64,000 nucleotides of DNA, taken from NCBI GenBank assembly GCA_950295325.1, contig OX485804.1, forward strand, positions 63,270,533-63,334,532. The letters are read 5' to 3'. The stretch is from Polytrichum commune (Eukaryota > Streptophyta > Polytrichopsida > Polytrichales > Polytrichaceae). The notes under the pieces are model-generated. The model searched no databases, had not been told where the DNA came from, and saw only the letters and a program-made list of their open reading frames with translations. This document shows positions 12,401 through 23,964 of this stretch, piece by piece (position 1 is the first letter of the stretch; every line of letters begins with the position of its first letter). Made by a program: the position numbers and the translations under genes.

Positions 12401-14925
12401 CGAAATGAGGGAATAAAAACTGTCACCAAACAGCAGGCACCAAAAATATACGTCCATTCCCGCTTATTCAAGTGGTCGTTGAGCGAAAACATATTGCTGC
12501 ACCAAAATAGAGAAAATTACATTTACACTTTCAATCGTTGTGATATTATTAAAAAACAAATGAAACACGGTTGTGATAGGATTATAGCAAGGACAAGTGC
12601 CAGTGTAATTTAAAATGTCAAACATTTATTTGGAAAAATGTACGATCGCTCTTGATTAATTGCTCCTCAACATTCACTCATGCTTTGCAATCTATAATCA
12701 GAATAGAACATGACCTTCTGCAGTGTGTCTTGGGTGACTTCTGACAGTAGGTTTAACAACAATGGAACTTTGTATAGTGACAATTCTTGTCCACTGTTCT
12801 TGGCCATTTGAATGTCTCAATATTTAAATGTAGAAATCCATTGAGGTGCTTCATAAAAGGTTGAAAAACTGGTATTTGTTTGTCAGGTCAGGAACCTATA
12901 CCCACCTTGCGCATGCAATGAGCTGGATAACAGCTCCAAAGAGCAGAAACACACAATTGAATGTCAAGCCCACAAACTTCCAATACGGGCCAAGCAGTCC
13001 ATCCAGCACTTCAAACCACTGCCATGCATTCACCAACCAAGATAATTGAACATGACACAAACGTCACCTTCTGCACTTAGAAATTGCAAGGTGACATGGA
13101 AATAAATATCACGGTTGCAGTAATTAGCTATGAATTTAGCTAATTTGTATGTGTCTTCACCACGAGATGAATAATTTTTAAAAGGGTTCAGTGCAATCCA
13201 GTGAGGTAAATACACACTTCAGGCTGCCTCCTTGGTCACAATTTGAGGTGACACGAATATTAGAATTCTCCATTCTAAGGTGAGACATTTTCAAACAACT
13301 GAGGTTGAGTCTGTTGATACATAACCCTTCAGAGTCAAATATATTTTCAGTACTAACTCACCATTTAGCGAATGATTCATAAAGTTATATACTTTCAACC
13401 TTTAGGTCTTGCAAATAGAACCTATAACATGATATACTAGAAGCAGACTAAAAAAATGTCATCCTTATGTTTGGTGTGCATTGCAGATTTGACGTTGTAA
13501 ATTTGATGTGATTGAATATTGCGATGCAGTGTAATTAGTGTACGAGTTTTAAGGTTTATGATGATTCCAGTTTACTGAGACAGTGATAAAAAGAGGTAAG
13601 AGAAATTTTGTCAGAAATTTGGTCCTCCCCTGGTCCTTAAATCACAAGTGCATACTAACCTGTATGACATGATGTTTAAAACTCTGGCCCTCTCGCTCTT
13701 TCCCAGTTCGATACTCTATGTAAAGCCATGTGATCATGTAACAGGCCCAACATCCCATGAACCCATAGAAGAACTGCAATGCTACTCCGGATCCGTACCC
13801 AAGCTGTGCAAAAGACGTTGGCAGAGTCAATAGCACTTGCGCCACCTGAATTTTTACAATGCACCACCGTAGGCACTTTTGTCAGCACTGCTAGTCATAG
13901 TGACCAACTCTATGTTGGGTCCCCTCTTGAAACTTGGTTTTAAATTAGTAGCAGTGCTCCTCTCCATGCCAAAACGATTCAGCAAAAGGAATAAAATATT
14001 TATGGAATCCGCGCCATGACAGATTAAGTTACTTAATCCCCAGCCACATTGGCTCGAGTGCAAACTTGTAGTTGCACAAAAGTAAAGGAGAAGTTCTCTT
14101 GAAGAAGATTGCTCTCATACGTATGTCCACAGCTACCGTCAAATTCTCAAGTACCTAGGTGATTGACCTACTTGGGAGTCATTGCCCCTGCTCCCTGCAG
14201 ACAACAACTATCTACTTGTCGGTTTAAGTTCACTTGCAAGTAGCGCTTCCACCCCGTAGTTCACATGCATCGAGTCCGACAACTCTTGAGATATATATAA
14301 GTCTTGTCTTGACTCCTGGCTGCCCACTACTTGCTTCATGTCTACAGACACTGGAGCGCTGAAGTTTTATCACCTAGATCTATCCCAATATCCAAGATGG
14401 TGGTCTATGTACAAGTTTCACCGATGCCATCATCTACATAAATCCTAGATAATGTACAGATGTGATAAACTTCAGGGTCTTTGAGAAATATTAACAGTTT
14501 GAAAGCGTGGGGTTTGTAATTGTTACTGTTGGGCATTACAGCAGCTGACAAAGTAGGTCTATGATACATTGCTCTTGGTAGAAGTACCACTTTTCACCCG
14601 TGGTGCCATCCACACCAATCCTAAATACTGGACAGAGGTGATGAACCCCTCAATTGGTTCATGTGTGAGAAAGTGGATGATCACGCCCCCAAAAGACACA
14701 GGAACCTTATACATACTGTACAACTCAGGTCACATAATAACGCACCTGGTTGGAGGCCGCACTGAACCAAGCATCGAAGAGAGAGCCCCCGTGCCACAGC
14801 AGGCGATTGGCCCGGCCCTTGAGTGAGGTGTCCGGGACGTTGGCATAATGCTCGCCATCCTGATCCAGCATCTCATTCTGGTCTGACATCTCCCCATAGC
14901 TCCCAGACAACCTCTCACCCGCCAT
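9496..14925 (-). CDS. LAX: AUX1/LAX-type auxin influx carrier, 8 exons, 483 aa
   Basis: Proton-coupled auxin (IAA) importer of the plasma membrane, amino acid/auxin permease superfamily (PF01490, about 11 membrane spans). Exons on the minus strand: 14925-14746, 13845-13660, 13018-12906, 12496-12313, 11237-11140, 10979-10772, 10667-10410, 9720-9496. All introns are GT-AG, phases 0,0,2,0,2,0,0, with no internal stop. Family signatures in order: LLWHGGSLFDAWFSAASNQV (from residue 42), SFAQLGYGSG, WFEVLDGLLGPYW, NDHLNKREWTYIFGACC, VLYFTGATNILYTFG, AVYWAFGD, FAIAFPFFG-like LAIAFPFFGAINSAVGALL, and a C-terminal GWGGWASVTNF then an Ala/Pro tail. The total is close to Arabidopsis AUX1 (about 485 aa). 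The start is the first in-frame ATG after a TAG. The end of exon 7 was chosen to keep family spacing; a donor 3 nt earlier is possible. Unusual residues: Ser249 where relatives have GGHAV, and Asp261 where they have Trp (HAMWKP). Confidence 0.95.
11320..11660 (+). mobile_element. Inverted-repeat element family A, inside auxin carrier intron 4
   Basis: A copy of a 350-400 bp family found at least ten times in the window. Landmarks are CCTATATTTGAGTGGTATGT, TTCACTTTGATAGTGAATAA and CATGAGGAAA, with ends related to GGGTCTTAAATGGTTAC as an inverted repeat. It lies in the 1075-bp intron 4 of the auxin carrier, in antisense orientation to the gene. A 10-bp motif (GTGGTTAGGT) is repeated about three times at 11378-11410. 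No coding capacity. Confidence 0.55.
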
Positions 14926-15019
14926 AGCAGCAAGACTGGTACTCAATCCGCCAGCTGACTAATGTGGGAGCTAACTTAGTACTGTACGAAGTCTACAACA
15001 AGCAGTGCCCTCGTCCTCA

Positions 15020-15054
15020 TTTTTATAATCCAACACAACACTACACTGCATTGG
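15020..15054 (-). promoter_or_regulatory. Core promoter of the auxin carrier: TATA and CCAAT boxes
   Basis: On the minus strand TATAAAAA lies at 15027-15020, about 95 nt upstream of the ATG at 14925, and CCAAT lies at 15054-15050, about 25 nt further upstream. The spacing is normal for a plant pol II core promoter and predicts a leader of roughly 65 nt. No transcript data are available here. Confidence 0.55.
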
Positions 15055-15058
15055 TCAT

Positions 15059-15097
15059 GTCACAACAACGTTGTGACCCAAGTTTCTGTTTCACGTG
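15059..15097. promoter_or_regulatory. 19-bp dyad plus G-box upstream of the auxin carrier
   Basis: GTCACAACAACGTTGTGAC at 15059-15077 is a perfect inverted repeat (8-bp arms, 3-bp spacer) with an ACGT core. CACGTG at 15092-15097 is a G-box, a known bZIP/bHLH target. GAGACA at 15212-15217 reads TGTCTC on the gene strand, the classical auxin response element. Function is inferred from position and motif only. Confidence 0.4.
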
Positions 15098-15223
15098 CAT
15101 CATTCATCAAGACAGAGAATATGCTCATACTCCTCGGTAGGTGACCCTACAATCTACTTTCCAATCTGGAATCGGTTATCACCATCTAGGGTGGACCACT
15201 TGAATGTTCTTGAGACATCATCA

Positions 15224-15775
15224 AGCATCATGAGTGGAGGATTGGGTTAGGGTAGACTGTAACTCGGTTACATTGAATACATAACATCGCATTGGTTACT
15301 ATGACAGTGTTCCTGCTCCGACCCTTCAACAAGGAAATCAAAGTGCACCAAAAGAAAAGTGTAAAGTTGAATCATTTAAACTTTGAAGCTACTCTGAGAT
15401 CAGAAGGCGGCTCCTTGCAAGAGATTTCTCCTAGCTGCTTCAAGGACTCATCAAACTCTCGCCCGGAGCAGATCATAACACTTGCTTTATACACACTAAG
15501 CATCATGAGTGGAGGATTGGGTTAGGGTAGACTGTAACTTAGTTACATTGAATACATAACATCGCATTGGTTACTATGGCAGTGTTCCTGCTCCGACCCT
15601 TTAACAAGGAAATCAAAGTGCACCAAAAGAAAAGTGTAAAGTTGAATTATCCAAACTTTGAAGCTACTCTGAGATCAGAAGGTGGCTCCTTGCAAGAGAT
15701 CTCTCCTAGCTGCTTCAAGGACTCATCAAACTCTCGCCCGGAGCATATCATACCACTTGCTTTATACACACTAAA
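15224..15775. repeat. 275-bp tandem duplication, two copies
   Basis: Copies start at 15224 and 15499, both with AGCATCATGAGTGGAGGATT, and run about 275 bp with only scattered substitutions. The second ends near 15773. Each copy carries a similar 73-77 codon frame that begins VTM and contains LLRPFNKEIKVHQKKSVKLN. No homology to a known family is recognised, and the shared frame is simply inherited from the duplication. The array lies directly upstream of the auxin carrier promoter. Confidence 0.85.
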
Positions 15776-16599
15776 ACGCTCGTGGTAGGGCCGGGAACAC
15801 TTGTGTTAGCTAACAAGAATTATAAACTTAGGGTCAAGGTACTAGTAGTGGCCGCATGGGATACAAGAATGTTATGTAGCTGATGTAACTAATTTGATGA
15901 TCAATGCTACTAATTGAGACTAATTCCACCTACAGATTGCATAAACTTGGAGGTACTAGCCACGAGCTAGCCATCCAGAATGACGGGCGAAGTGCTAGTG
16001 CTGAAACCAGTGGATGTGGTCACGACCAACCGAAGAAGCTTTTGAATCAACGAACTAAACAAACAAGGCTTGGGGTGCTAAATCAAGCTAATTTACACAT
16101 TCATACTCGCTCACCTACTCTAGAGTGAATTTATACTCCGGGATGGACTGCGGACATCATCCTCTCCCTAACGTACCAGAATTCAAATGGTTTGCGCCTA
16201 CACCAGGTGCAAATTCAAAGTTTCCGGGCTCCACTTTGAGCTTGAAGGCATTTAGCTAGGCTAACTGGGTCTGTCCCTGCAGTCGGATGTATCTAGGGCA
16301 GGGAGTGGAGAATGCCTAATTAGACGACACGACATCTGAGTGCTCACAATCTTCATAGTTCGGTGTCGGAGGGAGTAAGCTTAGCCTAGAGTTTAGCTTG
16401 GGAGAGTGATGAGATTAACCACGGTGGCTACTTAGTAGGATGTGCCTATAGGTTACAGAATGCTGTTGATGATAGGACAAGCTTTTTGAGCAGCTAAGTT
16501 GTTTGGACCGCCAGCTTCTTGTGCGTTTGTCTTACCTACCTGCAGCCAAGATCCAGCGATGTAGCGCGGGCGATGCGGCAAGGCTCGGAGCCGTTTTGG
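15776..16599. other. Intergenic DNA between two tandem arrays
   Basis: No gene or repeat is supported. Open frames at 15904-16128 and 16453-16650 lack motifs and splice partners. Confidence 0.5.
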
Positions 16600-18115
16600 G
16601 TGCGCAGACATGGAAATAGCCTTGTCATTGATGGAGTTGCGACAGCCCAAGCCATCCCGGACACCAAGGCCCGAGGAAGCTGTCCAGGTAGCAAATCAGT
16701 AGTATATATTCAGGTGGCTGGGTATGTAGGATCGGTTATCAGCCTGGTTATGAACTAGATTATCAGCAAGACGGAAAGTCATGTGGATGACGAGCTGCAC
16801 GGCTCGTCATCTATTATGAGTGCACAAACATTGTAAAAAGGTCTTGTCATTTCAGATGGACTTGTGGTAACCCAAGCCAACCTGAAACAACAAGGCTCTA
16901 GGAAGTTGTTCAGGTTGCAACCAATGTTCACGTGGCTCGGTATGTAGGACTGGTTATCAGCCTAGTTATGGACTAGATTATCAAACGGAAGTGGATGACT
17001 AGCTACAAGGCTTGTATCTATTATGAGTGCTCAAACATTGGAAAATGGTCTTGTCATTTCATATGGAGTTGCGACAACCCAAGCCAACCTGAAACAGAAA
17101 CAACAAGGCTCTAGGAAGTTGTCCAGGTAGCAACCAATGTTCACGTGGCTAGGATGTAGGATTGGTTATCAGCCTAGTTATGGACTAGATTATCAAACGG
17201 AAGTGGATGACGAGCTACAAGGCTTGTATCTATTATGAGTGCACAAACATTGGAAAAAGGTCTTGTCATTTCAGATGGAGTTGCGGTTACCCAAGCCAAC
17301 CTAAAACAACAAGGCTCTAGGAAGTTGTCCAGGTAGCAACCAATGTTCAGGCGGGTGGGTATGTAGGACCGGTTATCAGCCTGGTTATGAACTAGATTAT
17401 CAAACGGAAGTGGATGGCGAGCTGCAAGGCTCGTATCTATTATGAGTGCGCAAACATTGGAAAAAGGTCTTGTCATTTTAGATGGAGTTGCGGTAACCTA
17501 AGCCAACCGGAAACAACAAGGCTCTAGGAAGTTGTCCAGGTAGCAACCAATGTTCAGGTGGTTGGGTATGTAGGAGGGAATGGTTATCAACCTAGTTATG
17601 GACTAGATTACCAACAAGAGGGAAGTGGATGACGAGTTGCAAGGCTCGTACCTGTTTTGGGTGCGTTGACATTGGAAAAAGGCCTTGTCATTTCAAAAGG
17701 AGTTGCAGTAACCCAAGCCAACCCGGGACGACAAGGCCCTAGAAAGTTGTCCAGATAGCAGCCAGTGTTAAGTTGGTTGGGCGGGTACATATGTTGGGGC
17801 CGGTTATCAACCTGGTTATCACATGTTATGGACTAGATTACTAGCAAGAGGAGAGTAGATGACGAGCTACAAGACTCGGAGTTGTTTTGGATGCACAAAT
17901 ATTGGGATATTTGAAATCATAAAAAAAACTAAAAACTAAAAAAATTAAACACACACACACACACATTGTCATTGATGGAGTTGGAGCAGCCCAAGCTAAT
18001 CTCGGACAACAAGGCCCTAGGAAGTTGTCCAAGTAGCAACAAGTGTTAAACTGATTGGGTACGTATATTGGGACCGGTTATCAATCTAGTTATCACACGG
18101 TTATGGACTAGATTA
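16600..18115. repeat. ~210-bp satellite array, seven degenerate units
   Basis: The landmark CTTGTCAT (TTGTCAT in the last unit) recurs at 16621, 16843, 17050, 17262, 17469, 17684 and about 17966, giving spacings of 222, 207, 212, 207, 215 and 282. The last interval is lengthened by an A-rich stretch and a CA microsatellite near 17950-17965. Units share CAAGGCTCTAGGAAGTTGTC and GACCGGTTATCAGCCTGG. On the minus strand one 207-bp unit stays open and re-enters the same frame (69 codons), giving a 100-codon repeated frame at 17174-17476. Other units are broken, so I do not call a protein. A lone related unit lies at 19634-19850. Confidence 0.85.
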
Positions 18116-19250
18116 CCAAGAGAAGGAGAGTGGCTAACAAGCTATGAAAGCAACGAGTCATCCACCTACTTGAGTTGGTTATTAGTTCATGCACATAACC
18201 TTAAAACAATAAATAATATTGTGCCTTCACAGATGCAAAATTATTGTGATAAGTTTTGATAATCCTTTTGCTCTTGGGTAAGTGATCGGTTATGGAACTA
18301 TAAGTATTCCCAAGTTTCAAAAAAATAAAAAATAAAATAGATTGAGGGTTTTTGTACTAGAGACAGGTGCTAATAGCAATATAATCTGTTAGAGTCCATT
18401 CACGGTTGGGGTATTACTTTTGGGACAAAGGACTTAAGGACTATGTCGCATTAGATCTCGGCGTTTATCATGATTTACTATTATTTGATCAATAAATTTT
18501 AAATAGATAAGTATGTAGTTCATAGGCTTTATCAAGAAAGATATTATTTCTTATTAAATAATCACCAATAATGGATAAATATCCTATGAAATGAATAGAT
18601 AAGTCATAAAACTTATAAAGAGGTCATATGACTTGTTTGGGCCACATCAATGGCAAATTATATTATTCAAGTGTACATCAGAGGTCAATTTTTTCATGTT
18701 TTGCATCCTAGTACCTTGGTGTAAGTGTCATGTGTCCATACATATATTTTTTAATGTCCAACTCTAATACTCAACGTTCCTTTTTCATGTAGCCATGATT
18801 TTATGTATTGTTGGCCATGTTTGGTGCCACATGTAAAGTTATACAATTGGTATGCAATACATTTTTGGTTCTATTGGTACACACTTGAACGATGATTGTG
18901 AGGAAAAAAATTGGGATCGTTTCGATTAATTTTTGTTGTCCTTTTCATTCCTTGATCCTAAGGTGAAAAATTTTGACAGCACCCATGAATGTCCTTTAAA
19001 GAATCCAAATGATATCTTAGATGACCCTATTCCTTGTAAATTAACTTTGTCGGTGCACTCAATATGGAGTATGAAATGTAGGTATGATCCAAAATATGCT
19101 TCACAATACAAATTTAAACACACCAAGTATGTGAAGTTATCTAAAATAGTCCTTTTACCGTTAGACACCCAAAAGTAGTACCCCAACTGTGAATGCCCCC
19201 ATTAGATAGTGACAGTTGGCATCAATCGTTTCAAAGGTGAAAAGGTAGAA

Positions 19251-19633
19251 ACTACACAAAATATGATACTTAGTGTGACCAATTTTAATTGTCTTGCTCA
19301 ATACTAATTGTAAACCGCGGTATAGTGTCACCAACACTAAATGTTAACCCAACATTATTTGTCATTCCTTGTAAAAATTCAGAGGGATTATAAGATTTAC
19401 AGTGTTGCAATTACCCGTCACTTACCAAGTAACTTTTCATCCAAAATTCAATCGTCCATGGCAATATTTCATCACAAGTTGCTGACAAGAGAAGGTAGGG
19501 TTTTGGCCAATGAATGAACTCATTCATCATCCATGACAATTATTTGTTCACTTATTCAAAAGAAGTGTCATCCACACAGTTACCATAGTGACATTAAATA
19601 CCATATGATACTAAATATCATATTTAGTGTAGT
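19251..19633 (+). mobile_element. Inverted-repeat miniature element family B, full copy
   Basis: The left end ACTACACAAAATATGATACT is matched by the reverse complement of the right end, ACTACACTAAATATGATATT, defining a 383-bp element with ~25-bp terminal repeats. A deleted copy lies in opposite orientation at about 49480-49700; both share blocks such as CTTGCTCAATACTAATTG. No coding capacity and no clear target duplication, so the superfamily is not assigned. Confidence 0.6.
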
Positions 19634-19850
19634 AGCGGTTGGATACACCTGCTGGGGCCGGCTATCAACTTGGTTATTACACACTTATATGCATTAAAGG
19701 TATCCCCAAATTTTAAACGTAGATAGAATTATAACAGTTTAAATGTGCAAACGTGAATTTAAGTTTTTGTCATTGAATGATTTGCTACAACCCAAGACAT
19801 TCCAAAACAAGGCCATCAGTCATTACGAGGGGTAATGGTAGAAAACAATG
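19634..19850. repeat. Isolated monomer of the ~210-bp satellite
   Basis: The order of motifs matches the array at 16.6-18.1 kb: GGGGCCGGCTATCAACTTGG, then a cytosine-poor stretch, then TTTGTCATTGA, CAACCCAAG and AAACAAGGC. It is more diverged than the array units and abuts the family B element, whose right end is at 19633. Confidence 0.5.
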
Positions 19851-22359
19851 TTGACCAAGTACACATACCAGGAGTATATCTATAAGCTCAAGAACTAAAT
19901 TGTTTTTGTGATATCACATATATTTAATGTGATATGTTATTCAAGGGTTCGATTTTAACTCAATGATCAGAAATCAAATGCAACAGCAAACGAAAACGTA
20001 ATCTGATATAAGAGATTGTTATCAGAGATATGGAACCACCAACTATTATTGATCTTATAATGTATTCATTTAACTGTGGTTATAAGATCAAAATTTGCTA
20101 ACAAAAATCATAATCTAAATGTATTGATTTCTTCACAATGTTCACAACCTATCCACCAGATATTATGGGCACTACAGGGATGAAGAATAGCAATTCGCTG
20201 GTTACGAACTTGAAGTTGCACTTCATTGTTATTGACTTACTAGATTGATAGATGTTGCAAGTGAGGCAAATGCTCGTGATCCTCCAAGTCTCGGAAATAT
20301 ATTGTAAGTGAGGCCGTCGGGCTGCCACCTTTGAGAGTTGAAGCCTTCCATTATAATTCATAGCTAACAATTCCTCAGTCGTTTTAGGTCCGGACAATGG
20401 ATCCACACAAAACCTTGTTCAATCGAATCCCTTGAGGCATCCATGTGTTGAAGGCCTCCAAATTGCTCAAACCCCCCACCTTTTTGAAAGCAATTGTCAC
20501 ATTTGTGATGTCATGTGTTAAAATTGTTGGGCACACATTGATGATCGTGTTGGTTGTAGGTAAAATTACCACCCCTTGCCATAATATGATGCATGAAGGA
20601 GCTTCATGCAAAGTAGGTGAGCCTACTACGGTTATTTCCAAGAGGTTTTGCCTCTTCTGATGTGCAATCATTCTTTTGGAAATTACCCCAATTGATTAGA
20701 GATCTTGGATGAATCTAATGCCTTGAGAAGTGTGAGTGACAACATGTCAATTTGTGACGAATTTTTAAAGAATAATCATGTGAATTGTTTAGTTAGAAAG
20801 TGCACCAAGAATTGGTTGGTGTTGAGCAGTTGTTCAACATTAATTTTTATGGTTCATGGCAACCAAGGAGCCCAAGTGGAGATGCACGTCAATTGATTGT
20901 ACTATAGCATGTGAGTGCACAAAAGGTTTGTAACCTACAACAATGGGTTACAAAATATATACATGATTGGGGTATTCTCCTCTTGGCAATGTAAACTTAT
21001 TATGTCCAATAAAGGATGGAACATAGCTTCAACTTATAAGAATGTCATTCATAGATGGGAGATTAAAGTATGAAATTAGATGGGCTTTGGATAGACTCAA
21101 TTTTGCTAGGGTATAGGGATCATTTTCAAACACACAGTAGGACATCTATGGGGTCTTGTGAATGGCTTAAACTTTAGCGATTGGCATACACTTTTCAAGT
21201 TAGGGTTTGGGGGTTTGAAGTTAACTTTTACGTACAAATATTTGAGGCCTATTTTTCATAGTAAAAAAATGTTTATATGTATATACTACAGAAATTTCAC
21301 CTTTCTATTTGTTATTTGTGTGAAATACATAAACTTGATGTGTAGCCATACATTTGTATGTATATGGGATGTATATCTTCTTTTTTTCCTTTTTTTCCAT
21401 CAGAATGCAATATATAAGAGCATTATTTAAAGGTGAGACATGCACGTGATTTATGGCCACCCCCAAGCCAATAAGCCATTATATTGATCCCTATATCATA
21501 CTAGAAGTGTTTATTTTAGACAATATCAACTTATTTTACACCCAAAAGTAGTATGAATAAGCATGTCTACCTTACATTTGGCCCAATCACCATAACAAGT
21601 CTTCATGGCAATTCATCGTATTCATGGCATCAACACAAAACTTGGCATGTACAATGGAAGAGCATGGCCAAAAATGCTTATGGCATTGAGTGAACCCAAA
21701 AATCCAAAATTTTGAGAAATAATTAACTATACTTAAATGTTACTTAAAAGTGAGATTTTACATGAATATTGTTGATATGAAGATTGATCAAACGAAGAAA
21801 CCATAATTAATTCCACTTTTTGGACGTGTAACAAATCAATGATCAAATACACCGAACGATGTGTGTTCCTACCCCAAGACTCCCTAAGTTGTTGAACTTA
21901 AACCTCTAATCCAAGTCATGTATACGATGAATGAAACAATAACAGATAGGATCAATCTTCACACACATTTGACTCAAAATGTGATCCTTTTCTATGAGCC
22001 CTAGTTGCACCACTAGACAACATAGTGACCAACATAACATACTTTGCATATGACATAGACAGAGAGCATGTTGCAATGACCGCCTGTGTCGAATGGGAAG
22101 TGTGTTCTAGTGCTTTGTTGTGAAGATTGAAGTTCAATCGGATCCTTGTCCCTTGCAAGTTATTCCGCAACTACACCGTTTATGGGATTTAGTGTCACAT
22201 GTGTAATAGTGTCATTTATCCTATTTTGAGGCGTATGCTAGGTTATGTTGATGATTAAGAGCTTCATTATAATTGTCATCTCATGACACTCGGCATTCAA
22301 GTGCGCTTACCGATATCTTGGCATGAGCATGTTCAAATGGTGTTCTACATGCCATAGTG

Positions 22360-22720
22360 GGTCTCATGTGATCACTCTTATTAATTGGACACCCATATAT
22401 GAGTGGTATGTGGCAAGGGTTGTAGTTAAGGATGGACACTAAAAAGACCCTTGTTGTGATGAGATTGGACTATGTGTACAAAATAGATAAACCAATCTTA
22501 TTATGGATCACATTAAAAAATAGAATATAATCTTTATTTTGACATCTTATAACTTCTGCATCTCAACTCCGATCCTAAAACTTGATATGACAATCTGTGT
22601 GATTCGCACCTGCTGATCGGTTGCGATAATATGGAACTGATCCACCAGCTACAAATGTCTCTGGAGTTGGAAGTGTCCACAGTAGGGCTACACACTTGGA
22701 TGCATCGATTTTTGTGGTGT
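22360..22720 (+). mobile_element. Inverted-repeat element family A, copy
   Basis: The left part shares the GTGGGTCT-GTG-CACTCTT and ATTGGACACC blocks of the family. This copy and the one at 25030-25400 share an extended 3' part (GGAGTTGGAAGTG, then CACA-TAGGGC), so they form a subfamily distinct from the copies at 11.3 and 39 kb. Confidence 0.5.
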
Positions 22721-23964
22721 AAGGTTGCTCTCAAGCCCCAAAACCCAAACTAGTCTTTCATACCTGCTCGTTCCATGCAATTTGTCAAAGGTCAACGAAA
22801 TTCTTTCAATGAAACTCTTTTAGGTCGTTTAGGTTGTTGATGAGCAAATGATCAACTGACATAGAAAAAGTAAACTCAAAGTCCTCTGGTTGAACACATT
22901 GAACCAGCCAATATCCCTCAATACAGCGTATGAATTTAGGACATGTATTGTGATCATGTATAAGATCAAGTTTGAACTTTGTAAATGTGCTGAAATATAG
23001 AGATCAATATGCTGGACTGCTATAACAAATTTCACATCTGAATAAGTATACATGTATCTCAAGAATAGTGTCGATCAGCTCTAAATACAACAACAGGAGA
23101 AGTACAGGAGTGATTCCATAAAACGATATGATATTACCATAGAGCACAGAAAACGCATAGATCCACTTCTAATATTCAGAAATCAGTGACGAGTGAGAAC
23201 CTCAGAACAGAAACCACAAAAGTAGATAAGGGCACACACTCATGTTGGAAGCTGAAATCCGTCCGCAACAAGCTATGAATCCAGTTTTATTGTCTTGTCA
23301 CTTTAGATTACAAAGAAAATCATGGAATCAATAAATCCCATGAATCATCATGTATTGCTAACAATCGTGGAACTGGGCATTGACACAAATTGTGCTGTTA
23401 ATTCACTGCGTGCATTGGCAGCTGCTAGAATGTTTCAGCTAAGGCAGAGGGGCTATTCAACGGTCTTTCAGGATTAATTTACGTTTTCATCATCACCTGT
23501 ATAATAGCTGGTGCTGATTTTGTGCCTTGATTGCGAAACATTTGGTAACCACAGATTTGTACAGAATGTCATTTACTAAGTTGCAGGCTAAACAGGGCAA
23601 CTTCTGAATCTACACTAGGTATGTCCACGAGAAGCAACTGCTTACACAATGACCTCTACTCACAAGTAAATAATGAAAGCTGAAAGATAATTGCAAACTT
23701 TGTGGAGCGAAATTGAGCCTTCCAGGAAAATTTCAGAAAATGTCACTTTGGTGCCTCCATGTCTCTCTGCATGAACCAAGAACTTCGTAAGAATACTCCC
23801 TACAACTTTCTCAGTATAAGGTGACTGATGCCTGAATTTGAACAACCAGTGACTAAGGTAACAACCCTAATCAAATAAACAGCCTCGCTTGGACACCTAC
23901 TTTTGCGCTACAAAAAAGGTGCTAGTATGGACATAAGTTGGCACCCACAAAACAGCTCACTGGC

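Larger units (their letters stand above)
18116..23964. other. Intergenic DNA with repeat copies
   Basis: No intact gene. Minus-strand frames at 20149-20406 and 20384-20671 look weakly coding (for example GPKTTEELLAMNYNGRLQLS) but are in different frames and unrecognised; they may be transposon remains. Repeat copies inside this span are listed separately. The last part, up to 23964, lies 3' of the four-exon gene and may contain its 3'UTR. Confidence 0.45.

Noticed and set aside
14725-14946. TTG at 14946 as auxin carrier start
   Set aside because: Plant nuclear genes initiate at ATG; the ATG at 14925 follows an in-frame stop and gives a family-length N-terminus.
17174-17476. 100-codon minus frame with an internal repeat as a protein gene
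   Set aside because: It is explained by the 207-bp satellite unit; neighbouring units break the frame.
16600-18115. CRISPR array
   Set aside because: Direct repeats are long, degenerate and contiguous without unique spacers, in a eukaryotic context.
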